Assembly: GCF_902506415.1 (NCBI RefSeq)
Contig: NZ_LR733275.1
Span: forward strand, 445,651 to 509,650
Length of the DNA stretch: 64,000 nucleotides
Direction of reading: 5' to 3'
From: Massilia sp. 9I
GTDB taxonomy: Bacteria; Pseudomonadota; Gammaproteobacteria; Burkholderiales; Burkholderiaceae_D
Of the stretch, positions 9,336-19,024 are shown in pieces. Within the stretch, counting starts at the first letter, position 1, and each line of letters begins with the position of its first letter. Both the position numbers and the translations under genes were made by a program. The notes under the pieces are model-generated. The model was given only the letters and a program-made list of their open reading frames with translations, was not told where the DNA came from and did no database searches.

Positions 9336-11812
9336 GCGTCCTGCGGCACCGCGCGCACGGTCTCCAGCAGCCGCGCCAGCGTATCGAAGTCGACGGGCTT
9401 GACCAGGTGATGCTGGAAGCCGGCCTCGAAGGCCAGCTCGCGGTCCTGCTGCTGGCCGTATCCCGTTACCGCCACCAGCACGCTCGATGCGGTTTCCGGC
9501 AGCGCGCGCAGGCGCCGCGCCAGTTCGCGGCCGTCGATCCCGGGCAGGCCGATGTCGAGCAGGCAGACGTCGGGCGCCACGCCGCGCGCCCGCTCGATCG
9601 CGCGCAGCGGCTCGTGTTCGATCACCACCTCGTGGCCGTGCGCGGCCAGCAGCAGGCCCAGCGTCTCGGCCGCATCCACGTTGTCGTCCACCACCAGCAC
9701 CTTCAACGCAGCCGGATTCGCCGGCGGCGCCGCAGCGGCCGGAAGCGTTTCGGGCTCGCTTTCCGGCAACAGCGGCAGCGTGACCACGAAGGTGCTGCCC
9801 TTGCCCAGGCCCGGACTGGAGCAGCCGACCGTCCCGCCCTGCAGTTCGACCAGGTTGCGCACCAGCGCCAGGCCGAGACCCAGGCCGCCCTGCGAGCGGT
9901 CGGGCGAACGCTCGGCCTGGGTGAACAGGTCGAACACCCGGCCCGTCAGCTCGCGGTCCATGCCGATGCCTTCGTCGCGCACGCTGATCACCAGCGCGCT
10001 GTTCTCACCCGTTGCGCGCACCTCGGCGCGCAGGTCGATGGCGCGGCCCTCCGGCGTGTACTTGGTGGCGTTGCCGAGCACGTTGGCCACCACCTGCACC
10101 AGGCGCGCCTTGTCGCCTTCCACCAGTGCCCATGAGGGCGGCAGGTGCACCGACAGCTTCTGGCCGCGCGCGTCGATCGAAGGACGCACCTGCTCCACCG
10201 CTTCCTGCACCGCGCCACGCATGCCGACGCGGGCGCGTTCCAGCGTAATCAGGCCGCGCGTGACGCGCGAGACGTCAAGCAGGTCATCCACCAGGCGCGT
10301 CATGTGGCGCACCTGGCGCCCGATGATGTTGCTGCTTCTCCGCACCCGCGCTTCGTCGAGCGCGCCGATGCGCAGCAGCTCGGCGGCGGCGCTGATCGGC
10401 GCCAGCGGGTTGCGCAGCTCGTGCGCCAGCATGGCCAGGAATTCGTCCTTGCGGTGATCGGCCTCGACCAGCTTTTCCTCGGCCAGCTTGCGGTCCGTGA
10501 TGTCGCGGAAGAAGGACGCGATGCTGCCGTCCTGCATCGGGTAGGCGCGCACCTCGGTCCAGATGCGCTGGCCGTCCGGATAGGTGTGCGAATAGACGGC
10601 GGCGGAGGCGACCCGGGTGCGCATCACCTCGCGGTACATGCGGCCGGAATCCATGTCGACCGTGTGCGGGAACACCTCCCAATGGTTGCGGCCGACGACC
10701 TCCTCCGCCGTCATGCGGCACAGGCGAAGGCCTTCGGCGTTCATCTCCAGGATGGTCCAGTCGGCGTCGAACACGGCGAAGCCTTCGGCGATGGTGTCGA
10801 AGATGTGGCGGCTGCGGTCACGCTCGGCGCGCAGTTCGGCCTGGGCGCGTGCGGTCTCGGTCGCGGCCCAGGTGCGCTCGGCCACGTCGCGCGCCAGCTG
10901 CACGTCTTCGTCGTTCCAGTGGCGCGGTTGCGGGCAGTCGATCCCGAGGCAGGCGGTCAGGCGGTTCGACTTCACCAGCGGCACGACCAGCAAGGAGCCG
11001 ATCTGGTCGGCGATGTAGGCGCTGCGGTAGCCCATGGTGCGCACATCGCGCGCCGTGTCGTGGATGCGCACCACGTGGCCCCCGCGCAGGGCGGCGCCCA
11101 CGGCGGGGCCGAATTCATCGAGGCTGAAGCTGGGCTGGGACATGGCGCGGCCGTCGCGCGACCACCAGCGCGGCACCGAGAAGCGGCCGGTGGCCTGGTC
11201 CATCTCGGCGTACACCACCCGCCCCGCGTGCAACTCGCCGCCCAGCAGCGCGCTGGCGGTGGCGATCACTTCCTCGCTCGACGCCAGCGGACGCAGCGCG
11301 TCCGACACGGTCAGCTCGAAGGCGGCGCGGCGCTCGGCGGCGACGCGGCGCGTGGTTTCCATCACGGTGCAGAACAGGCCGCCTACCTGGCCGTCGTCGC
11401 CGATCAGGGGGGCGTGCGAGAAGGTGAAGGTGGCCAGCTCGGGGTAGCCGCGCCGGTTCACCGTCATCGGCATGTCCTCGAAGTACACCGGCTTGCCGGA
11501 CAGGGCCCGGTCGATCAGGGGCACCATTTCGTTCCACACCTCGGCCCACAGGCTGGAAAAGCGTTCGCCCAAGGCGCGGCCGTGCTTCTGCCCGAGCAGC
11601 GGCACATAGGCGTCGTTGTAAAGGAAGGTCAGGTCCGGCCCCCATGCCAGGAACATGGGGAAGGCCGAGTGCAGCATCATGTCGACCGCGGTGCGCAGCG
11701 CCGGCGGCCAGTTTTCGGCTGGACCGAGCGGGGTCTGGGTCCAGTCGTGGCGGCGGATGCGCATGCGCATGCCGTCGTCGAGATCGGAGCCGGTGTGCGA
11801 TGAAGGGGCCAT
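9332..11812 (-). CDS. Hybrid sensor histidine kinase (PAS-GAF-PAS-HisKA-HATPase-REC)
   Basis: About 826 residues. Order: a PAS-like N-terminal domain (about 20-150), a GAF domain (about 165-325), a second PAS (about 335-450), the dimerisation H-box FLAMLAHELRNPLAP (about 465-480), an ATPase with DEGIGMD and GGLGLGLALV, and a C-terminal receiver with VLVVDDN, LLDIGLPG (phosphoacceptor Asp) and a late LVKP lysine. There is no membrane segment, so it is a cytoplasmic sensor. A GTG at 11830 is an alternative start. It lies 54 bp downstream of orn on the same strand. No dedicated output regulator is adjacent, so it may phosphorylate a distant partner. Signal unknown. Confidence 0.9.
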   Translation of the reverse strand: MAPSSHTGSDLDDGMRMRIRRHDWTQTPLGPAENWPPALRTAVDMMLHSAFPMFLAWGPDLTFLYNDAYVPLLGQKHGRALGERFSSLWAEVWNEMVPLIDRALSGKPVYFEDMPMTVNRRGYPELATFTFSHAPLIGDDGQVGGLFCTVMETTRRVAAERRAAFELTVSDALRPLASSEEVIATASALLGGELHAGRVVYAEMDQATGRFSVPRWWSRDGRAMSQPSFSLDEFGPAVGAALRGGHVVRIHDTARDVRTMGYRSAYIADQIGSLLVVPLVKSNRLTACLGIDCPQPRHWNDEDVQLARDVAERTWAATETARAQAELRAERDRSRHIFDTIAEGFAVFDADWTILEMNAEGLRLCRMTAEEVVGRNHWEVFPHTVDMDSGRMYREVMRTRVASAAVYSHTYPDGQRIWTEVRAYPMQDGSIASFFRDITDRKLAEEKLVEADHRKDEFLAMLAHELRNPLAPISAAAELLRIGALDEARVRRSSNIIGRQVRHMTRLVDDLLDVSRVTRGLITLERARVGMRGAVQEAVEQVRPSIDARGQKLSVHLPPSWALVEGDKARLVQVVANVLGNATKYTPEGRAIDLRAEVRATGENSALVISVRDEGIGMDRELTGRVFDLFTQAERSPDRSQGGLGLGLALVRNLVELQGGTVGCSSPGLGKGSTFVVTLPLLPESEPETLPAAAAPPANPAALKVLVVDDNVDAAETLGLLLAAHGHEVVIEHEPLRAIERARGVAPDVCLLDIGLPGIDGRELARRLRALPETASSVLVAVTGYGQQQDRELAFEAGFQHHLVKPVDFDTLARLLETVRAVPQDA

Positions 11813-11884
11813 GGCCCGATTGTCGCACACCTTTTTGTTGCCTGTGGTGCATTTTGCAAAACAGGCGGAGCGTGCATATTACAT

Positions 11885-12469
11885 TTACAGCTTGATGAAG
11901 TGCTCGCGGTAATAGCGCAGCTCTTCGATCGACTCGACGATGTCGGCCAGCGCGGTGTGCTTCTGGTGCTTCTTGAAACCGGAGGCCAGTTCCGGCTTCC
12001 AGCGGCGGCACAGTTCCTTCAGGGTCGACACGTCCAGGTTACGGTAATGGAAGAAGGCTTCCAGCTTCGGCATGCCGCGCGCCATGAAGCGGCGGTCCTG
12101 GCAGATCGAGTTGCCGCACATCGGCGACTTGTTGGACGGGACGTACTGTTTCAGGAAGGCGATCAGTTCCAGCTCGGCCTGGGCTTCGGTGACGGTCGAG
12201 GCCTTGACGCGGTCGATCAGGCCCGACTTGCCGTGGGTGCCCTTGTTCCAATTGTCCATCTTGTCCAGGGTCTCGTCGGACTGGTGGATGGCGAAGACCG
12301 GGCCTTCGGCGATGACGTTCAGGTCGGGGTCGGTGACAATCACCGCCACCTCGATGATGCGGTCGTTGTCCGGGTCCAGCCCGGTCATCTCCATGTCGAC
12401 CCAGACCAGGTTGAATTCATTGGGACGCACGGCCGCGCCTGCGCCTTCGGTTTGTGTAGCTTGTGACAT
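11885..12469 (-). CDS. orn: Oligoribonuclease
   Basis: 194 residues. This 3'-5' exoribonuclease of the DEDDh group degrades di- to pentaribonucleotides, including pGpG from c-di-GMP breakdown, and is usually essential. The first acidic motif [11 protein letters not shown] (about residues 22-32) and the later H-x4-D (KHTALADI, about 170) are present. The N-terminal extension [13 protein letters not shown] is longer than in E. coli. The start is backed by AGAGAGAA upstream. It diverges from the Ste24-like protease at 12539. Confidence 0.96.
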   Translation of the reverse strand: MSQATQTEGAGAAVRPNEFNLVWVDMEMTGLDPDNDRIIEVAVIVTDPDLNVIAEGPVFAIHQSDETLDKMDNWNKGTHGKSGLIDRVKASTVTEAQAELELIAFLKQYVPSNKSPMCGNSICQDRRFMARGMPKLEAFFHYRNLDVSTLKELCRRWKPELASGFKKHQKHTALADIVESIEELRYYREHFIKL

Positions 12470-12538
12470 AATTCTCTCTTTAATTTTGGATGCTGCATCA
12501 GTTTTTCACGTAATCCTGCATTTTCTCACAGGCACAGA

Positions 12539-13801
12539 ATGTCTTCACTCGGCTTTTCGGTATTGTTCGTCGTTTTCTTCGCGCTGACGCTGGGCGTGCG
12601 CTTCTGGCTGGCCAACCGCCATATCCGCCACGTGCTGCGCCACCGCGCCAGCGTGCCCGCCGAGTTTGCGCCAAAGGTGCCGCTCGCGGCGCACCAGAAA
12701 GCGGCCGACTACACCATCGCCAAGACCCGCCTCGGCATCGTCACGATGCTGTGGGGCGGCGTGGTGCTGATCGGGTTTACCCTGCTGGGCGGGCTGCAGG
12801 CGCTGTCCACCCTGCTGCTGGGCCTTACCGGCCCCGGCATGGCGCACCAGATGGCCCTGGTGGTGGCCTTTGCGGTGGTCTCCAGCCTGCTCGACCTGCC
12901 CTTCGACTGGTATCGCCAGTTCGTGCTCGAGGAGCGCTTCGGCTTCAACAAGATGACCCCTGGCCTGTGGTTTGCCGACATGATCAAGGGCGCGCTGGTG
13001 GGCGCCGTGATCGGCCTGCCGCTGCTGTGGGTGATCCTGGCCCTGATGCAGAAAAGCGGCGACCTGTGGTGGCTGTGGGCCTGGTGCGTGTGGAGCGGCT
13101 TCCAGCTCCTCATGATGGTGCTCTACCCGACCGTGATCGCGCCGCTGTTCAACAAATTCACGCCGCTGCAGGACGTCAGCCTCAAGGAGCGCATCGAAGG
13201 CCTGATGGCGCGCGTCGGCTTCGCCTCGAAGGGCCTGTTCGTGATGGACGGCAGCAAGCGCAGCGCCCACGGCAACGCCTATTTCTCGGGATTCGGCGCC
13301 AACAAGCGCATCGTGTTCTTCGATACCCTGCTCTCGCGCCTCGACCCGCACGAGATCGAAGCCGTGCTGGCGCACGAACTGGGTCACTTCAAGCTGCGCC
13401 ACATCATCAAGCGCATCGCCGTGATCTTCGCGCTCTCGCTTGGCTTCCTCGCCCTGCTCGGCTACCTGAAGGGCCAGGCCTGGTTCTACACCGGCCTGGG
13501 CGTGCTGCCGATGATGGAAGCCTCGAACGACGGCATGGCCCTGATCCTGTTCGCGCTGGTGCTGCCGGTGTTCACCTTCGTGCTGTCGCCACTGAGCTCG
13601 ATCACCTCGCGCAAGCACGAGTTCGAGGCCGACGCCTTCGCCGCCAAGCACACCGATAGCAGCCACCTGGTCTCGGCCCTGGTCAAGATGTACGAGGACA
13701 ACGCCTCGACCCTGACCCCGGACCCGCTGCATTCGGCCTTCTACGATTCGCACCCGCCGGCCTCGGTGCGCGTGAAACACCTGACGATGGCGGCGGCATG
13801 A
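12539..13801 (+). CDS. M48 family integral-membrane zinc metalloprotease (Ste24/CAAX type)
   Basis: 420 residues. Several membrane helices in the N-terminal 200 residues are followed by the zinc site [10 protein letters not shown] (about 280-290) and the glutamate ligand in EFEADAFAA (about 360). Length and layout fit Ste24/CAAX protease 1 rather than the shorter HtpX. The active site faces the membrane interior, and bacterial members probably act in membrane-protein quality control. The stop overlaps the next start by 4 bp (ATGA at 13798), which suggests translational coupling with phhB and rsgA. Confidence 0.92.
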   Translation: MSSLGFSVLFVVFFALTLGVRFWLANRHIRHVLRHRASVPAEFAPKVPLAAHQKAADYTIAKTRLGIVTMLWGGVVLIGFTLLGGLQALSTLLLGLTGPGMAHQMALVVAFAVVSSLLDLPFDWYRQFVLEERFGFNKMTPGLWFADMIKGALVGAVIGLPLLWVILALMQKSGDLWWLWAWCVWSGFQLLMMVLYPTVIAPLFNKFTPLQDVSLKERIEGLMARVGFASKGLFVMDGSKRSAHGNAYFSGFGANKRIVFFDTLLSRLDPHEIEAVLAHELGHFKLRHIIKRIAVIFALSLGFLALLGYLKGQAWFYTGLGVLPMMEASNDGMALILFALVLPVFTFVLSPLSSITSRKHEFEADAFAAKHTDSSHLVSALVKMYEDNASTLTPDPLHSAFYDSHPPASVRVKHLTMAAA

Positions 13802-14130
13802 GTCTCCTCGACGCACACTGCATCCACGGCGCGCCCGCGCTGGACCCGGCCACCATCCTTACCCGACTGGCCGAAGTCCCGGCCTGGCAGGCAGTCGACG
13901 GCACCATCGCGCGCGACTATGCCTTCCCCGACTACCGCGCCACCATCGCCTTCGTGAACGCGGTGGCGACCATGGCCGAAGCGGAGAACCACCATCCGGA
14001 CATGACAGTGCGCTACCGTCACTGCACCGTGGCCTACACCACCCATTCGGCGGGCGGCGCCCTGAGCGAGAACGATTTTATCTGCGCGGCGAAAGCCGAT
14101 GCACTCTACGTGCAGCAGGGTGGCGCATGA
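13798..14130 (+). CDS. phhB: 4a-hydroxytetrahydrobiopterin dehydratase (pterin-4a-carbinolamine dehydratase)
   Basis: 110 residues, normal for the family. It dehydrates the pterin carbinolamine formed by phenylalanine hydroxylase, recycling the cofactor. The diagnostic [10 protein letters not shown] motif lies at about 61-70. No phhA is in the window, so here it is carried between a membrane protease and rsgA with 4-bp ATGA overlaps on both sides. This three-gene packing is found in many Burkholderiales and suggests co-expression rather than shared function. Confidence 0.93.
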   Translation: MSLLDAHCIHGAPALDPATILTRLAEVPAWQAVDGTIARDYAFPDYRATIAFVNAVATMAEAENHHPDMTVRYRHCTVAYTTHSAGGALSENDFICAAKADALYVQQGGA

Positions 14131-15017
14131 GCGATCTCACTGGCACCATCATCGCGGCCCACGGCCGCCATTACCTGGCCGATGCAAACGGCGAAAAGCT
14201 GCAGTGCGTCACGCGCGGCAAGAAGACCAACGTGGCCGTCGGCGACGTCGTACACCTGAAACGGACCTCGAACGACCAGGCCGTGATCGAGAAGATTGCG
14301 GACCGGACCACCCTGCTCTACCGCTCGGACCAGTACAAATCGAAGCTGCTGGCGGCGAACATCTCGCGCCTGTTCATCGTCGTCGCCACCGAGCCGAGCT
14401 TCGCCGACGACCTGGTCTCGCGCTCGCTGGTGGCGGCGGAAGCGGCCGGCATCGAGGCCCACATCATCCTGAACAAGGTCGACGTCGAGGAGCCCCTGGC
14501 GCGCGCCCGCGAACGCGTCGGCCTGTACGCCTCGCTCGGCTACCCGGTGCACGAGTTGTCGGCACGCGCCCGGCCCGAGCATGCGGTCGAGACCCTGATG
14601 CCGCTGCTGGCGGGCCAGTCCTCGATCTTCATCGGCCAGTCGGGCATGGGCAAGTCCTCGCTCATCAACCTCTTGGTGCCGGATGCCGATATCGCCGTGC
14701 GCGAGATCTCGGAAGCGCTCGACACTGGCAAGCACACCACCACCTTCACCCGCCTGTACTGGCTGCCCGGCGGCGCTTCGATCATCGACTCGCCCGGCTT
14801 CCAGGAATTCGGGCTGTACCACCTGACCGAGGGCATGCTGGAACGGGCCTTTGTCGAGTTCAAGCCCTACCTCGGCGGCTGCAAGTACTACAACTGCCGC
14901 CACCTGGCCGAACCGCAGTGCGCCGTGCTGGGCGCGGTCGGCGAAGGCAAGATCGCGAAGATGCGGCACGAGCTGTATGGGCAGCTGCTGCACGAGTCCT
15001 CGCAGACCCTGTACTGA
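14127..15017 (+). CDS. rsgA: Ribosome small subunit-dependent GTPase A
   Basis: 296 residues. RsgA tests the decoding centre during late 30S maturation. The GTPase motifs come in circularly permuted order: NKVD (G4, about 112) precedes the P-loop [10 protein letters not shown] (about 170) and DSPGF (G3, about 217). An OB fold occupies the N-terminal 75 residues. A zinc knuckle near the end ([14 protein letters not shown]) binds one metal. The start overlaps the phhB stop by 4 bp, and the gene closes this three-gene operon. Confidence 0.96.
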   Translation: MSDLTGTIIAAHGRHYLADANGEKLQCVTRGKKTNVAVGDVVHLKRTSNDQAVIEKIADRTTLLYRSDQYKSKLLAANISRLFIVVATEPSFADDLVSRSLVAAEAAGIEAHIILNKVDVEEPLARARERVGLYASLGYPVHELSARARPEHAVETLMPLLAGQSSIFIGQSGMGKSSLINLLVPDADIAVREISEALDTGKHTTTFTRLYWLPGGASIIDSPGFQEFGLYHLTEGMLERAFVEFKPYLGGCKYYNCRHLAEPQCAVLGAVGEGKIAKMRHELYGQLLHESSQTLY

Positions 15018-15056
15018 TCAATTCACCCGCTTTCCCTAACGTCAAATAAAAACCCT

Positions 15057-15062
15057 TATAAT
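15057..15062 (+). promoter_or_regulatory. Likely -10 element of the argF promoter
   Basis: A perfect TATAAT lies 30 bp before the argF start in an AT-rich patch of an otherwise GC-rich region. It sits inside a small inverted repeat CCCTT...AAGGG (15053-15068). No clear -35 box is at the right spacing, so an activator or weak -35 is possible. An ATTCA half-site like those of arginine operators overlaps the box, but I see no full ARG box. Confidence 0.5.
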
Positions 15063-15091
15063 TCAAGGGATAACAGTAAAGCAAAGACGAT

Positions 15092-16018
15092 ATGCCAGTC
15101 GCAAAGCCCATCAAGCATTTCCTGCAGTTCTCCGACTTCTCGTTCGACGAATTCGAGTACGTCATCGAACGTGCGAAGGTCATCAAGCGCAAGTTCAAGG
15201 CCTATGAGGTCTACCACCCGCTGGTCGACCGTACCCTGGTGATGGTGTTCGAGAAGAGCTCGACCCGCACCCGCCTGAGTTTCGAAGCCGGCATGCACCA
15301 GCTGGGCGGCGCCGCGATCTACCTGAACACGCGCGACAGCCAGCTGGGCCGCGGCGAACCGGTGGAAGACGCGGGCCAGGTCATGTCCCGCATGTGCGAC
15401 ATCATCATGGTGCGCACCTTCGGCCAGGAAATCATCGAGCGCTTCGCCGCGCATTCGCGGGTCCCGGTGATCAACGGCCTGACCAACGAACACCACCCCT
15501 GCCAGGTGCTGGCCGACATCTTCACGTACTACGAGCACCGCGGCCCGATCGCCGGCAAGACGGTGGCCTGGATTGGCGACGCCAACAACATGCTGTACTC
15601 CTGGCTGCAGGCGGCCGAGGTCTTCGGCTTCCACCTGAACGTCTCGACGCCGAAGGGCTACGAGATCGATCCGAAGCTGGTCTCGACCGAGCGCTATACC
15701 CTGTTCGACAACCCCTCGGACGCCTGCGAAGGCGCGCACCTGGTCAGCACCGACGTGTGGACCAGCATGGGCTACGAAAAGGAAAACGCCGAGCGCCTGA
15801 AGGCCTTCGACGGCTTCATCGTGGACGCCGCCAAGATGGCGCGCGCCAACCCGGACGCCCTGTTCATGCACTGCCTGCCCGCGCACCGCGGCGAGGAAGT
15901 CGCGGCGGAAGTCATCGACGGACCGCAGTCGGTCGTCTGGGACGAGGCCGAGAACCGCCTGCACGTGCAGAAGGCCCTGATCGAATACCTGCTGCTCGGC
16001 CGCATCGAGGACAAGTAA
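15092..16018 (+). CDS. argF: Ornithine carbamoyltransferase
   Basis: 308 residues. It converts ornithine plus carbamoyl phosphate to citrulline in arginine biosynthesis in the cytoplasm. The carbamoyl-phosphate motif SSTRTR (about 50-55), HPCQ (about 134) and the ornithine-site HCLPAHRG (about 264) are all intact. argG, the next step, lies 0.5 kb downstream with one VOC gene between them. The stop TAA overlaps the VOC start (TAATG), so the two are translationally coupled. Confidence 0.97.
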   Translation: MPVAKPIKHFLQFSDFSFDEFEYVIERAKVIKRKFKAYEVYHPLVDRTLVMVFEKSSTRTRLSFEAGMHQLGGAAIYLNTRDSQLGRGEPVEDAGQVMSRMCDIIMVRTFGQEIIERFAAHSRVPVINGLTNEHHPCQVLADIFTYYEHRGPIAGKTVAWIGDANNMLYSWLQAAEVFGFHLNVSTPKGYEIDPKLVSTERYTLFDNPSDACEGAHLVSTDVWTSMGYEKENAERLKAFDGFIVDAAKMARANPDALFMHCLPAHRGEEVAAEVIDGPQSVVWDEAENRLHVQKALIEYLLLGRIEDK

Positions 16019-16416
16019 TGATCGATCACACCGGCGTCATCGTCTCGGACTTCGCCCGCAGCCGCGCTTTTTACGCGGCGGCGCTGGCGCCGATCGGCTA
16101 TGCGCTGCTGGCCGAGATCCCGGCGGCTGTCACCGGCAGCACCGACGTCGCCGGTTTCGGCGAGCCGCCCAAGCCGGATTTCTGGATCTCGGGCGCGACC
16201 ACGGAACGGCCGGTGAATCACCCACCGCTGCATGTGGCCTTCCGGGTCGGCAGCCGCGCACTGGTCGATGCCTTTTACCAGGCCGCGCTGGCGGCGGGCG
16301 GGCGCGACAACGGCAAGCCGGGACCGCGTCCGCATTATCACGCGAACTACTACGGCGCCTTCGTGCTGGATCCCGACGGCCACAATATCGAAGCCGTCTG
16401 CCACGAAGCCGCCTGA
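16018..16416 (+). CDS. VOC family (glyoxalase-like) protein coupled to argF
   Basis: 132 residues. The ATG at 16018 shares its A with the argF stop. It opens with IDHTGVIVSDFARSRAFYAAAL and ends with YGAFVLDPDGHNIEAVCHE, the paired modules of the vicinal oxygen chelate fold. His3 and the terminal Glu are likely metal ligands. Between argF and argG its role is unclear; VOC proteins are common hitchhikers in operons. Substrate unknown. Confidence 0.88.
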   Translation: MIDHTGVIVSDFARSRAFYAAALAPIGYALLAEIPAAVTGSTDVAGFGEPPKPDFWISGATTERPVNHPPLHVAFRVGSRALVDAFYQAALAAGGRDNGKPGPRPHYHANYYGAFVLDPDGHNIEAVCHEAA

Positions 16417-16543
16417 GGATTTTTTTTGCTGTTTTTAACCTGAACCACCCACAACCATATGTTTGATCGTCGGTCCCGTTGTTGCAAAAAGCGGGCCGGC
16501 TGACCATCCCCACCCCACCTCCCTCCCCACACTGGAATCTTCC

Positions 16544-17776
16544 ATGAGCGACATTAAAAAAGTAGTTCTCGCCTACTCCGGCGGCCTCGACACCTCGGTC
16601 ATCCTGAAATGGCTGCAGGATCACTACAACTGCGAAATCGTCACCTTTACCGCCGACCTCGGCCAGGGCGAAGAACTGGAGCCTGCGCGCGCCAAGGCGA
16701 TCAAGTTCGGCATCAAGCCGGAAAACATCTACATCGACGATGTGCGCGAAGAATTCGTGCGCGACTTCGTGTTCCCGATGTTCCGCGCGAACACCGTGTA
16801 CGAAGGCGAATACCTGCTGGGCACCTCGATCGCGCGTCCGCTGATCGCCAAGCGCCTGATCGAGATCGCCAACGAGACCGGCGCCGACGCCGTGTCGCAC
16901 GGCGCGACCGGCAAGGGCAATGACCAGGTCCGCTTCGAGCTGGGCGCTTACGCACTCAAGCCCGACGTCAAGATCATCGCCCCGTGGCGTGAATGGGACC
17001 TGCTGTCGCGCGAGAAGCTGCTGAAGTACGCGGAAGACGCCGGCATCGACATCGACATGAAGCACAAGAACGGTGGCGCGCCCTACTCGATGGACGCCAA
17101 CCTGCTGCACATCTCCTTCGAAGGCCGCCACCTGGAAAACCCGAGCGCGGAAGCCGAGGAATCGATGTGGCGCTGGACCGTGTCGCCGGAAGAAGCGCCG
17201 AACGAAGCCGAGTACCTCGACATCGAATACGAGCGCGGTGACATCGTCGCCCTGAACGGCAAGCGCATGAGCGCGGCCGAGGTGCTGACCGAGCTGAATC
17301 GCCTGGGCGGCAAGCACGGCATCGGCCGTCTCGACCTGGTGGAAAACCGCTACGTCGGCATGAAGTCGCGCGGCTGCTACGAAACCCCGGGCGGCACCAT
17401 CATGCTCAAGGCCCACCGTGCGATCGAATCGATCACCCTGGACCGCGAAGTGGCGCACCTGAAGGACGACCTGATGCCACGCTACGCTTCGCTGATCTAT
17501 AACGGCTACTGGTGGGCGCCGGAACGCGTCGCGCTGCAGACCCTGATCGACCACACCCAGAAGACCGTCAACGGCTGGGTGCGCGTGAAGCTCTACAAGG
17601 GCAACGTGATCGTGGTGTCGCGCGACTCGAAGACCGACTCGCTGTTCGACATGAACATCGCCACTTTCGACGAAGACGGCGGCGCCTACAACCAGGCCGA
17701 CGCGGGCGGCTTCATCAAGCTGAACGCCCTGCGCATGCGCATCGCCGCGAAAGCACGCGCAAAACGCGGCCAGTAA
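16544..17776 (+). CDS. argG: Argininosuccinate synthase
   Basis: 410 residues. It joins citrulline and aspartate using ATP. The ATP pyrophosphatase P-loop AYSGGLDTS lies at residues 9-17, and [13 protein letters not shown] follows at about 118-130. The frame runs further upstream to 16463, but ATG 16544 gives the conserved MSDIKK start and has TGGAA 6 bases before it. A strong intrinsic terminator follows. The 127-bp upstream gap contains T-runs and CATATG, which may be its own promoter. Confidence 0.97.
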   Translation: MSDIKKVVLAYSGGLDTSVILKWLQDHYNCEIVTFTADLGQGEELEPARAKAIKFGIKPENIYIDDVREEFVRDFVFPMFRANTVYEGEYLLGTSIARPLIAKRLIEIANETGADAVSHGATGKGNDQVRFELGAYALKPDVKIIAPWREWDLLSREKLLKYAEDAGIDIDMKHKNGGAPYSMDANLLHISFEGRHLENPSAEAEESMWRWTVSPEEAPNEAEYLDIEYERGDIVALNGKRMSAAEVLTELNRLGGKHGIGRLDLVENRYVGMKSRGCYETPGGTIMLKAHRAIESITLDREVAHLKDDLMPRYASLIYNGYWWAPERVALQTLIDHTQKTVNGWVRVKLYKGNVIVVSRDSKTDSLFDMNIATFDEDGGAYNQADAGGFIKLNALRMRIAAKARAKRGQ

Positions 17777-17794
17777 GCTTTTCAGCTTCAGCCG

Positions 17795-17820
17795 AAGCCG
17801 CCTTAGGGCGGCTTTTTTTA
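17795..17820 (+). terminator. Intrinsic terminator of argG
   Basis: Arms AAGCCGCC and GGCGGCTT enclose a TTAG loop and are followed by a run of seven T. It lies 18 bp after the argG stop. Confidence 0.9.
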
Positions 17821-17843
17821 TTGTGCGGCGCTGGAACGCTTCT

Positions 17844-17952
17844 GAACTTGGGTTCCGGCCTACGCCGGACGACGAGCTAGTGGTACAAATTTCGGTGCGG
17901 TATCTTAAGTGTCGCACTTAAAACCGTCGTTCCGGCGAAGGCCGGAACCCAA
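17844..17952. repeat. Palindromic repeat pair upstream of the GIY-YIG gene
   Basis: A forward copy at 17844-17875 (ACTTGGGTTCCGGCC, TAC, GCCGGACGACG; one base lost in the right arm) faces a reverse copy at 17920-17952 whose arms GTTCCGGC and GCCGGAAC pair perfectly around GAAG. The reverse copy is identical over 33 bases to 477-509. The pair lies immediately upstream of the nuclease gene at 18007, and the open frame of that gene runs back into the repeat. Confidence 0.8.
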
Positions 17953-18006
17953 GTTTATTTGCGTGCCGTCAGCTCGAAGTTCGGCTACTGGCCCGACGAT
18001 ACCCCG

Positions 18007-18297
18007 ATGGAAAAGTCGTCCTACGTTTACATCCTGGCGAGCCGTCCCTATGGCACGCTGTACATCGGCGTCACCTCCGACCTCATCCGCCGCGTCTGGC
18101 AGCATAAAGGCGGCTTCGTCGAAGGCTTCACGAAGAAATACAAGATAAAGCACCTGGTCTGGTACGAAGTCCACTCCGAGATCATTTCCGCGATCACGCG
18201 AGAAAAACAGATCAAGGAATGGCCCCGCGACTGGAAAATCAATCTTATCCAGTCCGTCAACCCCGCCTGGCGCGACCTCTACGAAGAAATCACCTAG
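18007..18297 (+). CDS. Stand-alone GIY-YIG nuclease domain protein (UPF0213-like)
   Basis: 96 residues, a single GIY-YIG domain. It opens with YVYILASRPYGTLYIGVTSDL, where VYI and LYIGVT are the paired signature strands, followed by the catalytic-region RRVWQHK and a late KQIKEW segment. The upstream part of the frame (GTG at 17959) lies partly in repeat DNA, so ATG 18007 is used; no good ribosome site is visible. Small proteins of this type may cut or nick DNA, but a role is not established. Its TAG stop shares CTAG (18294-18297) with the convergent SDR gene. It directly follows a palindrome pair. Confidence 0.85.
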   Translation: MEKSSYVYILASRPYGTLYIGVTSDLIRRVWQHKGGFVEGFTKKYKIKHLVWYEVHSEIISAITREKQIKEWPRDWKINLIQSVNPAWRDLYEEIT

Positions 18298-19013
18298 CGC
18301 CCGGTATTCCTCAAATCATCCACCGGCTCCCGCCCGAAGCCCTTCGCCAGCAAGCAATCCACCAGCGCCGCTGCGCAATCGCCCGGCGCCACCAGCACGC
18401 CGCCCTCTTTCATATCGACGAAACGCTGCTTGAGCGGGAACTTGTCATCCGGCGTCGCCCGGATCTCGGCCTGCATGTCGGTATCGATCACGCCCGGCGC
18501 CAGGCTGACGCACTTCACCCTTGGATCACCATCCAGGGCCACCGCGCGCGCGTGCTGGTCGAGCGCCGCCTTGGTCGCGCAGTACACGCTCCAGCCAGGA
18601 TACGCGCTACGGCCCGCCCCGCTCGACACGTGCAGGATGCGCCGTTCGGCCTGGGGCGCGGCCTGCACGAACGCCGAAGACAGCGCCAGCGGTGCGCCGA
18701 CGTTCAGCGTGGCTGCGCACAGCGCCGCCACCGGATCCTGCTCGGCCAGTGGCCCCACCGGCGACACCACGCCGGCATTGTTGACCAGCAGCGCGGTGTC
18801 GCAGCCCGCCAGGAAGCTGCGCAGCGTGTGGCCGGACAGGAATGCCTGCAGCGCCGCGGCATTGCCCAGGTCGACGACCGCCTGCTCCATGCCCTCGCCG
18901 ATCTCCGCATGCCCGCGCGCCAGCCCCAGCACGGGGATGCCGCGCGTTACCAGTTCCGCCGCGATTGCGGCGCCCAGGCCACGCGAGTGGCCCGTCACGA
19001 CTGCCTTGATCAT
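18294..19013 (-). CDS. SDR family NAD(P)-dependent oxidoreductase
   Basis: 239 residues starting at ATG 19013; the longer frame to 19202 runs inside murB and is not used. The Rossmann motif TGHSRGLG is at residues 6-13, NNAG at about 83 and the catalytic YCATK at about 144-148, with SSG before it. It is a classical short-chain dehydrogenase/reductase in the cytoplasm; the substrate is not readable. It starts 11 bp after the murB stop, so it is probably in the murB operon. Confidence 0.9.
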   Translation of the reverse strand: MIKAVVTGHSRGLGAAIAAELVTRGIPVLGLARGHAEIGEGMEQAVVDLGNAAALQAFLSGHTLRSFLAGCDTALLVNNAGVVSPVGPLAEQDPVAALCAATLNVGAPLALSSAFVQAAPQAERRILHVSSGAGRSAYPGWSVYCATKAALDQHARAVALDGDPRVKCVSLAPGVIDTDMQAEIRATPDDKFPLKQRFVDMKEGGVLVAPGDCAAALVDCLLAKGFGREPVDDLRNTGR

Positions 19014-19024
19014 GCCCGCCTCCG

